From: Stieleria neptunia
Lineage (GTDB): Bacteria; Planctomycetota; Planctomycetia; Pirellulales; Pirellulaceae
Reading direction: 5' to 3'
Assembly: GCF_007754155.1 (NCBI RefSeq)
Contig: NZ_CP037423.1
Coordinates: forward strand, 9,916,938 to 9,980,937
DNA: 64,000 bases
The notes under the pieces were generated by a model. The model worked only from the letters and a program-made list of their open reading frames with translations, did no database searches and was not told the DNA's origin. The stretch's first letter is position 1. The number at the start of each line of letters is the position of its first letter. Position numbers and translations under genes: made by a program. Below are positions 51,872-59,600 of this stretch, piece after piece.

Positions 51872-52538
51872 CGAAGACGCCTAACAGTATGGGCGGCACG
51901 AAAGCAGATCGAGAGTTCGACAACGGGTGACCGAATTCGACGGCTCTGCCGAACGGGTCGCATGATCGAAAAACTGATCCACCGGGGCCGCCGATTCAAA
52001 AAAAGGAAAGGGGGTACACGTTCACGCACGCGGCAGCCCCTTCACAAGAACGCCCGATGGCTTTCAGCAACCTTGAGTGTGCCGTCTACCGGATCCTTGG
52101 CGGCCGGTGTTTTTGTGGGGCCAATGCGGCGCAAATTCCCTCCAAACAGTGTACCTAGGTTAGTGGTCTCAGGTCGCTTTGCAAGCTCTGGGGAAGGGGT
52201 GTGGACTACGTTCATGGAACTATCACGGCCTGCATCACACCGGCAGAAACATCGGCCCCGGCCCCGGCCGTTGAATGCCCCCATTCGAGCTGCTCGGTCA
52301 GCGGACGAAATCGGGGGGCCGGCCGAATCACGGAAATCCCGGTCCTCGTCGACTCTATTTAAAGAGAGGCAACTTGTTCCCTGAGTCAAACCAGAAGGTT
52401 GATTTCCGGATCACAATTGTCTATCGTCGGTTCGGTTGTCTCGCAGGGTGACAACGAGTGCTCAAGTCCGATACTCAAAGACCCAAACTATTCAGGGGAC
52501 GTGATCGTTCGTCATTGCGATGAAAGATCCGGTCGATC
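51872..52538. other. Divergent intergenic region without a convincing gene
   Basis: This 667-bp stretch separates the giant gene (leftward) from the PEP-CTERM genes (rightward) and must hold promoters for both. I see an A/G-rich tract near 52,000-52,015 and a CCCCGG-rich patch near 52,248-52,268 but no palindrome or promoter strong enough to name. A minus-strand frame of 115 codons (52042-52389) has no recognisable protein features. Confidence 0.5.
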
Positions 52539-53384
52539 ATGACACCTCCGTTGCCGCCCCCCCGATCCCCCGCGAAGCCCCGATCACCCGCGAAGCCCAG
52601 ATGGACCGCGACTGGATTGCCTGCGATCGGCCTCATCCTCATGCTGGTCGTCGCAATGCTGGGCCTGGATCGTCCCCATTGCCAAGCCGGTGTTCTTGGC
52701 GGATTGCGAAACATTCGACAGCTCGCCGGTGAAGACAAGTTCGAAGTCGATTTCTTTATTGCCGCAGACAGCAGCGGGCTCAACACCGTCGGCTTGGATT
52801 TGGATCTCGTTGAGCTAGACATTTTCAACAGCACCGTCAATTCCACTGCGCTGGCCGGCGTCGCACCATTGGCCGGTGATCCAAACGCTTACTCCAGGGT
52901 CACGTTGGGTTTGACCGCTCCGTTCGACGCTTGGCTCGACGGAAGTGACCAACAGCGTTTTGGGCCTGTAACCCGTAGCGATCCGGCAAGAGCCGTGTGG
53001 AGCGCCTTTGATACGGGTAGCCCCAGGTATCCAATGACGAACTCGGCTCCGTTTCAGTTCGGTACATTTACCTTTGATTACTCGGGACTCGGACTCGGAA
53101 TCGGCGATTCGATCACTTTAGATATTACCGGGAAGGTTGATCCAAACGACAATTCATTAAGAACGTCTTCAGCCGCCGTGTTCCCGATCGGTGGTGACTC
53201 CAAGGTGCTCAACTTCGAATTCGGAACCGTGGGCGAAAGTTCACTGACCTTCACGCTGACATCTGGCAGCGGCGGTGGTGGTGGAGGAAGCGGAGGCGTC
53301 GTTCCCGAACCCGGTAGCGGCTTGACCCTGCTGGGACTGGTCGGTTTGTCATGGACCACACTGCGAAGACGGAAACCCCGATAG
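52539..53384 (+). CDS. PEP-CTERM sorting-signal protein
   Basis: Protein of 281 residues. After a Pro/Lys-rich N-terminus (about 1-25) comes a hydrophobic signal segment (about 29-46) ending near HCQAG. The body (about 50-235) is beta-rich and has no assigned domain; a glycine run (about 245-253) precedes VPEPGSGLTLLGLVGLS and a basic tail RRRKPR. VPEP, a hydrophobic helix and a basic end form the PEP-CTERM tripartite signal, which exosortase/XrtA-type enzymes recognise during export to the cell surface. No exosortase gene is in the window. The unusual N-terminus contains a duplicated RSPAKP from an 18-bp tandem repeat, so translation might start further inside. It is followed 4 nt later by a second PEP-CTERM gene. 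Confidence 0.8.
   Translation: MTPPLPPPRSPAKPRSPAKPRWTATGLPAIGLILMLVVAMLGLDRPHCQAGVLGGLRNIRQLAGEDKFEVDFFIAADSSGLNTVGLDLDLVELDIFNSTVNSTALAGVAPLAGDPNAYSRVTLGLTAPFDAWLDGSDQQRFGPVTRSDPARAVWSAFDTGSPRYPMTNSAPFQFGTFTFDYSGLGLGIGDSITLDITGKVDPNDNSLRTSSAAVFPIGGDSKVLNFEFGTVGESSLTFTLTSGSGGGGGGSGGVVPEPGSGLTLLGLVGLSWTTLRRRKPR
52560..52595 (+). repeat. 18-bp tandem duplication at the start of the PEP-CTERM gene
   Basis: Two adjacent 18-bp copies of ccccgatcncccgcgaag (52560-52577 and 52578-52595) differ at one base and encode the repeated RSPAKP in the N-terminal region. Confidence 0.8.
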
Positions 53385-53388
53385 GTTG

Positions 53389-54219
53389 ATGGATATGAAA
53401 TCGTTTCGTGGGGCCTGGCTCAACAGGCTGATCGCGGTCCCCGCCTTGATTGTGATGACGCTGGTCGCTGACCGGCGCGCGGAAGCCGATGTGATCGCTC
53501 GTTTCGATTTCCAAGGCAATGACTACACCGACGATCCGTCCAACACACTCGGTGCCAATACGGGTTTGAACCTTTCCAACAATGCTTTCGTTGCGGGAAC
53601 AACGATCAGCGACCTGCAGTTTTCTCCGAACCTGAATCCGACGGCGGCGCTGGGTTTTGGCGCCGAAGCCTATGACGATGCGCTCGGATTCAGCACGGAT
53701 CGAAATGACGATCGGTCATTCGCGGATACCAATCAAGCGGTCTACTTTGAGGTCGACGTGCAGATCGGATTCCGGCTCAACCTCGAATCACTGAGCTTTG
53801 ACTCACTGAAGACGCGGGGGACGAATATAGACGATGCAAGTGTGACCTACTCCCTGTTCGTCAACCCGGCGGGCGATCCCGCGATCAATGGACTTCGCGG
53901 AGCGACCGACTTTGTCCGCAATCTATCGCACGATCACTACGCGCCTGGCGAACCGCAGGCCGAATCGACCGGCGGTAGTTTTTCGACCGGGACCTGGAAT
54001 ACCGGACCGCTCGATTTGAGCGACTTCCAAGGCTTAACAGGCACCAACACCGTCGCGCTTCGGCTGTACGGCAGCGAGGGCGTCGACCAAGACTTCGGCA
54101 TCGACAATCTGATCCTTAGCGGCCAAGTCACCGCGATCCCCGAACCCACCGGCACCTGCGTCCTACTGCTGGGCATCGCCGCGTCGACCTACCGCCGACG
54201 CCGATCGACTGCCGTGTAA
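53389..54219 (+). CDS. PEP-CTERM sorting-signal protein 2
   Basis: Protein of 276 residues with a signal segment (about 10-32, AVPALIVMTLVA). The body begins DVIARFDFQGND and is beta-rich; this start and the D/N-rich loops resemble choice-of-anchor type extracellular domains, but I do not name a family. The end IPEPTGTCVLLLGIAAS with the basic tail RRRRSTAV is a PEP-CTERM signal. It lies directly behind the first PEP-CTERM gene on the same strand and is probably co-transcribed. Start choices are TTG 53386, ATG 53389 and ATG 53395; ATG 53389 was chosen, with AGG a few bases upstream. A 204-bp spacer follows that contains a possible dispersed-repeat fragment near 54,290-54,325. Confidence 0.8.
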   Translation: MDMKSFRGAWLNRLIAVPALIVMTLVADRRAEADVIARFDFQGNDYTDDPSNTLGANTGLNLSNNAFVAGTTISDLQFSPNLNPTAALGFGAEAYDDALGFSTDRNDDRSFADTNQAVYFEVDVQIGFRLNLESLSFDSLKTRGTNIDDASVTYSLFVNPAGDPAINGLRGATDFVRNLSHDHYAPGEPQAESTGGSFSTGTWNTGPLDLSDFQGLTGTNTVALRLYGSEGVDQDFGIDNLILSGQVTAIPEPTGTCVLLLGIAASTYRRRRSTAV

Positions 54220-54289
54220 CAGCAATGGATGCCTGGTGCTTTGTCAGCTTTCAATTTTCGAGCCTGCGTTTGTCGAGCGGAAAAGGGGT

Positions 54290-54325
54290 CACGCGGCGCC
54301 CCTCGCTGACGCGTTCGGGCTAACA
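54290..54325. repeat. Possible dispersed repeat fragment
   Basis: The sequence around GCCCCTCGCTGACGCGTTCG followed by GGCTAAC lies in the spacer between the second PEP-CTERM gene and the nucleoside-hydrolase-like gene. I recall similar CCTCGCTGACGCGTCGGGCT elements as common in Rhodopirellula genomes, but no second copy was found in this window. Confidence 0.35.
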
Positions 54326-54423
54326 TCATCGCTTTGATTTCTGAATATCGATTCAATCGACGGACCGGCAAGCGGCCGGGCCTGTAAGTCTTTCACCGTT
54401 TCGTCGGAGCAAGCAAGTTGACC

Positions 54424-55452
54424 ATGCGCTGTCTCTTTTTGATCGCATTGCTCGTCGGATTTGTTGCCGACGCCCTGCCTGATGCCTCGTCCGCAGACGA
54501 GCGTCCGCGTTTATTCGTGTTGACCGACATCGGCGGTGATCCCGATGACCAGCAGTCACTGGTCCGGTTGATGGTCTACAGCAACGAATTTCAGATCGAA
54601 GGACTCGTCGCTTCCGCATCGGGAACACCTGGAGAATTGAAAGTTGCGACGACACGAACGGACTTGATCCGCAACACGGTGTCGGCCTATGGAAAGGTCC
54701 GCCGCAATCTGGTTCGACATGCCCAAGGATGGCCCGAAACCGAATCGCTGCTGAACGTCATCAAGTCCGGCAATCCGCAACGGGGGCGTCAGAACATTGG
54801 TGAAGGGCATGACACGGAGGGGTCGGCACTGTTGATCGAACGTGTCGACGCGGGATCAACAGATCGTCCGTTGAACATCACGATTTGGGGAGGCCAAACG
54901 GACTTGGCCCAGGCACTTTGGCGTGTACGAAAGGATCGTGGCGCGGATGGCTTGGCAGAATTCGTCAAGCGATTTCGCGTCTATGACATCGCCGATCAAG
55001 ACGGCATCGCCGATTGGATGCAGTCTGAGTTCCCAGGGATGTACTACATTCTCAGCAAAGCCAAGGCGGGGACCGACAAACGCAACGCGACCTTTCGCGG
55101 CATGTATCTGACCGGCGACGAATCGCTGACATCGCGAGCATGGATCGAAGCGAACGTGCGATCGACCGGGCCGCTCGGCCAGCTTTATCCGACGAAAACC
55201 TGGACCAGCCCGAATCCCCACGGCTGCATGAAGGAAGGCGACACGCCATCGTGGTTCTTCTTTTTGCCCCAAGGCCACAACGCCCCATCCGATCCGACAC
55301 AACCCGGCTGGGGCGGCCAGTTTGATCGAGCCGCCGACGGTTGGTATCGCGACGACCAGCCGACAACGGATCACCGCCTTTCGGTCAGTCGCTGGCGAGG
55401 CGAATTCCAGCAAGACTTCTCGCGCCGCATGTCGTGGTGCATGGATCCGTAA
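54424..55452 (+). CDS. DUF1593 nucleoside-hydrolase-like secreted protein
   Basis: Protein of 343 residues. A signal peptide covers about 1-24 (MRCLFLIALLVGFVADALP). The mature start RPRLFVLTDIGGDPDDQQS carries the DxGGDPDD motif (D35, D39, D41, D42) of inosine-uridine nucleoside hydrolase folds, and GGQTDLAQAL lies about where the second lobe is expected. The overall pattern matches the DUF1593 / Sde182-type family, found with polysaccharide-degradation proteins in marine bacteria. The usual C-terminal beta-sandwich extension seems absent, since the protein ends soon after the Rossmann-like part. The substrate is not established; the family probably acts on glycosidic bonds outside the cytoplasm. 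ATG 54424 is used; an in-frame TTG at 54418 is less likely. Confidence 0.75.
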   Translation: MRCLFLIALLVGFVADALPDASSADERPRLFVLTDIGGDPDDQQSLVRLMVYSNEFQIEGLVASASGTPGELKVATTRTDLIRNTVSAYGKVRRNLVRHAQGWPETESLLNVIKSGNPQRGRQNIGEGHDTEGSALLIERVDAGSTDRPLNITIWGGQTDLAQALWRVRKDRGADGLAEFVKRFRVYDIADQDGIADWMQSEFPGMYYILSKAKAGTDKRNATFRGMYLTGDESLTSRAWIEANVRSTGPLGQLYPTKTWTSPNPHGCMKEGDTPSWFFFLPQGHNAPSDPTQPGWGGQFDRAADGWYRDDQPTTDHRLSVSRWRGEFQQDFSRRMSWCMDP

Positions 55453-55473
55453 ACCGGCCGTCGCCGACGCTCG

Positions 55474-56361
55474 CTACAACCGCGAGAGCAACTCGCTTTT
55501 CTTGGTGGCGAATTCTTCGTCGGTGATGTAACCCTTTTCTTTCAGAGCCCCGAGTCGTTCGAGTGTCTCGATCACGTTTTCTCGTGACTCAGGGGCTGCG
55601 GCGGAGCCGTTGGACGCACTTGGCGGTGCAACGCTGGCGGGTTGGCTTTCGACCGGTTGGCTTTCGGCGGGTGCCGGGGCAGGACCGGTGGTCATCGACG
55701 GCGCCGGCGCGTTCGGCGGCGCGTGAGCCGAACCGTCGCGCGAGATCACCGGCAGCGTCGACAGGTCAACGGTCCCGTACTGGCTGGTGAAGGTGATCGA
55801 TTGCCCGCCGCCCTGCTGCTGGCTGAAGCCGCCGATCTGATGGTCCAGGGTGTCGTACACCCAGGGCGTCCCACCGGTCGTGACCGCCAGCCGATGCGAA
55901 TCGGCAAAGTAGGCGTAACGCAGACTGTTCTGCGACCCCAACGAAGTCGGCGACCCCAGTTCCTTCGGCCACCAATTCGTCGACGGATCGGGGACAAACA
56001 GACTGTTGGACGAGCCCATCTGACCGCTCGCCTGAGCCTGGGAACTCATCCCGTTCTGACTTTGCGATTGAAACGATCCGCTAAACGGCGTCGATTGATG
56101 GTTCGCCAATTCGTTGGAGATATCGCTGCACAGGTTGTTGACTAAGTTTTTTAGATTGTTGTTGAACAGGTCGCTGACCATGGTCATCCCGCCCCGCATC
56201 CATTGGCCGGAGCCGCAGAATTCGGGATGGCTGAACTGGGCCATCGTTCCGTTGCCGTTGTAAACGGCGATCAACATGTGGGTCACTGCGTCGGTGGAAA
56301 GGCCGTAACGGCTGGCGAGTGACTGGACGATTTGTTGTCCCGTCGGGGAGAGATTTGGCAT
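55474..56361 (-). CDS. SHOCT-domain protein of unknown function
   Basis: Protein of 295 residues. The C-terminal 40 residues (VIETLERLGALKEKGYITDE and onward, ending KKSELLSRL) are a clear SHOCT domain, a short helical module that may mediate oligomerisation. The N-terminal part (about 1-90) looks helical (GQQIVQSLASRYGLSTDAVT), the middle (about 95-195) is Gln/Ser/Gly-rich and the remainder is Pro/Ala-rich (about 215-255). No signal peptide or membrane helix is visible. It converges with the preceding gene, whose stop is 21 bp away, so a terminator between them must be short. Besides SHOCT, I recognise no domain and propose no function. Confidence 0.75.
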   Translation of the reverse strand: MPNLSPTGQQIVQSLASRYGLSTDAVTHMLIAVYNGNGTMAQFSHPEFCGSGQWMRGGMTMVSDLFNNNLKNLVNNLCSDISNELANHQSTPFSGSFQSQSQNGMSSQAQASGQMGSSNSLFVPDPSTNWWPKELGSPTSLGSQNSLRYAYFADSHRLAVTTGGTPWVYDTLDHQIGGFSQQQGGGQSITFTSQYGTVDLSTLPVISRDGSAHAPPNAPAPSMTTGPAPAPAESQPVESQPASVAPPSASNGSAAAPESRENVIETLERLGALKEKGYITDEEFATKKSELLSRL

Positions 56362-56696
56362 CTTCTTGCAAGGGTTGGAAATAGAGTCATCCCGGGAAAT
56401 CCCCGATCTGACCGAAAAACAGTTCGCGTCGCCGGCCTTGGAATCATTTCCACAAACGCAAGTGTTCAGAAATCGAACGAACTCCAGAGCCTAGCAGATT
56501 CACAAAGAAAATGAATGTCCCTATTTGAGTCGGATCTTCGAATAATTCCCCGGACCGCGAGCCGATCATTCAGCCATTCGCTTCACTCACCACAAAATCA
56601 GAGAACGCGGCGTGTCTGCGCTGGATACCTGTCACCTACAATGGTCGCAACAAAATAAAATCGGCTTCTACCAATCAGTGCAACACTCCATCATCC
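56362..56696. other. Divergent intergenic region, nothing recognised
   Basis: This 335-bp spacer lies between the SHOCT gene (leftward) and the large redox fusion gene (rightward). It is less GC-rich than the flanking genes near 56,500-56,560 and 56,640-56,690, as expected for promoters, but no specific site stands out. Confidence 0.5.
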
Positions 56697-59600
56697 ATGG
56701 CCAATCTACGAGTTTTAGTCACGATCCTACTCGGCGTCGCCGTCACCACGCAATGTTTCGCCGAAACGCCCGCCAATTTCCGCGACGAGAATCTGGTCGC
56801 CTGGTGCATCGTCCCCTTTGACTCGCAAAAACGCGATCCGGCCGAGCGTGCCGAGATGGTCAAGCGGCTCGGATTGCGTCGCGTCGCCTACGATTGGCGT
56901 GCCGAACATGTGCCGACGTTCGAAGCAGAGATTCTGCAATACAAAAAACACGGGATCGAATACTTTGCATTTTGGGGGTTGCACGACGATGCGCTGAAAT
57001 TGTTCGAAAAGCATGGTCTGCGCCCCCAAATCTGGCAGATGCTCGGTTCGATCGAAGGGGAAACGCAAGCGGAGCGCGTGCAGACCGCCGCGTCGCGATT
57101 GCTGCCGCTGGTCGAACGGACCGCAAAACTGGGTAGCAAACTGGGGCTGTACAACCACGGCGGTTGGGGCGGCGAGCCGGAAAACATGATCGCGGTCTGC
57201 GACTACCTGCGCCGGCATCACGACGCCCAGCATGTCGGCATCGTTTACAACCTGCACCATGCTCACGAGCACCTCGACGATTTCGCGGCGGTTCTTAAGC
57301 AACTCAAGCCGTACTTGTTGTGCCTGAATCTGAACGGCATGACCCGGAACGGTGACCAGCACGGCCAGAAAATCTTGCCGCTGGGCGAAGGCGAATTCGA
57401 CGTTCAGCTGCTCACCGCCGTCCGCGATTCCGGCTACGACGGCCCCGTCGGTATCATCGGCCACACGCAGGACGATGTGGAGCTTCGGCTGCAAGACAAC
57501 CTTGATGGTTTGCATTGGTTGCTGCCGCAAATCGATGGCCGTCCGGCCGGCCCCAAGCCAACACTTCGTACGTATTCACCCGAAACGGCACCACCCAAGC
57601 GAGCCTCGGAGACCGTCGGAACGTTGATCGACGGACGCCCGGAATACCGACGACCGCCGATCACCGTCGAGTGCCGAGTCACGTTGCCCGATGCAAACGG
57701 GTACAACATCCTGGTCGCCAGCGACACCAAACGATCGGGCGACCATTGGGAGATTTTTTCGAACAACGGCACCGGCAACTTCACCGCCTACCTGCCCGGG
57801 ATGCAACCCGATCACGTTCATTCCCAGGCGATGATCTGCGATGGCAAGCCCCATACTGTGTCGATGATCTACCAGCCGGATCGCGTGCGGTTGCTGGTCG
57901 ATGGCAAGCCGGCCGCCGATCAGCCGATTCGATCGACCGGCCGCGATGGACGTGCGGACAAACTGGCGATCGGTCGACTGGTCGAGGGCGGAATCGGTTG
58001 TCGTGGCCAAGTCCACTGGGTGCGAATTTCCAAGGGAGTGCGAGACATTCCCGCCGATCCCGTGATCGATGCCACCCAAGACGACACGACGCTGCTGTTG
58101 TGGCGCAGTGAGAAACTTTCACCGCGGGACGGGGCGCAAGGACCGCCGAACGACGCCGCGCGGCTGGACTTCAAAAACCGAGACTACTCACCCGAGTTGG
58201 TCTCCGCGTTGGTCGCGAAAGCCCGCGCCGATGGCGATCCACATCGAGGCTTGCTGACGTTTGCCAATGCCAATTCGGCGTGCCTGTCTTGTCACCGCAT
58301 CGGTCATCACGGTGGCAGCGTCGGTCCGGATTTGACGTCGATCGGCAAGCAACGGAAACCCGAGGAATTGGTCGAATCGGTGCTCTGGCCGAAACGGCAC
58401 ATCCCACCCGAATACGTCGCCCACTTGGTCCTCGATGAATCCGGACAGACCCACCAAGGCTTTCTGGTGCGCGAGGACGAACAGCAAATCGTGCTTCGCG
58501 ATCCGACGGCCAACCAACCGACGGAGATCGCGATCCCGATCGACGAGATCGTGTTGCAGCGCGAAGTCGGCACGCTGATGCCCGACAATCTGGCCGGTGC
58601 GATGTCCCCGGAAGACCTCAGCGGTCTGCTGCGGTTCCTGTTCGCCTTGGGGACCGACGACGGATTGCCGAGCTACGAGATGGACACGCTGCTGGCACAT
58701 GCCCAGGCACACTCGCATGGACCGGTGGAATTTCCGATCGAACGACGACCGCTAAAACCCGAACACTGGCCCAGCTGGCAGCATCACGTCAATCGCGATC
58801 GAGTGTATGACTTCTACGCCAAACAAGCGGACTTTTTTCGTCAACAACCCGCGGCCCCGCCGCTGCTGGCCGAGTACCCCGGGCTCGATGGCGGCGATCA
58901 GGGTCACTGGGGAAATCAAAACGACACGACTTGGGCCAACGACCGATGGAACCAGACCGAACTCGGCAGCCTGATGTGCGGTGTCGTCCGCGTCGGCAAG
59001 ACGACGATCCCTCGTGGCGTGTGCGTGCGTGTCGGCGAACACGGTGAACTGGCAACCTGTTTCAATCCCGACACGTTGACCTACGACGCGGTTTGGCGCG
59101 ACGGATTTGTCACCTTCTCTTCGCACCGACACGGCTTCTTGGACGGACTGAAAATCGACGGCGAACGACTCAGCCAGCCACGGCAACCGAAACCCGGCCA
59201 GCCGTTTCAATACCTGGGCTTTTACCGGATCGGCGAACGAACGGTGTTTTCCTATCGCATCGGAAATGAAACCTTCCTCGACGCGCCCGATGTCAAAAAC
59301 GGACGCTTGGTTCGCGTCGTTGCGCCGGCCGAAGAACATCCGCTGCGCCATCAATTGAAAAACGCGCCGACCCAATGGCCACAAACCATCGAAACCGAAA
59401 TCCAGTTCGGATCGGCGAAACCCTACGCGGTGGACACGATCGGTTTGCCACTGGAAAACCCATGGAACGCCTTGCTGTTTTGTGGCGGCCATGCGTTCTT
59501 GCCCGACGGTTCCGCACTGGTCTGCACGATGCAGGGCGACGTCTGGCGGGTGACCGGCATTGAGTCCCCATCGACCAAAGCGACATGGCGACGGTTCGCG

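Noticed and set aside
51047..52384. A 445-codon plus-strand open frame overlapping the start of the giant gene
   Set aside because: It is mostly antisense to the giant gene, has an Arg-rich composition without domains, and is the kind of open frame that high-GC codon usage creates on the opposite strand.
52042..52389. A 115-codon minus-strand frame in the divergent spacer
   Set aside because: It has no recognisable domain, signal peptide or ribosome-binding site and covers the region where promoters are expected.
54278..54292. A further copy of the transposase inverted repeat (AAAGGGGTCA)
   Set aside because: Only about ten bases match; the rest differs, so chance is enough to explain it.
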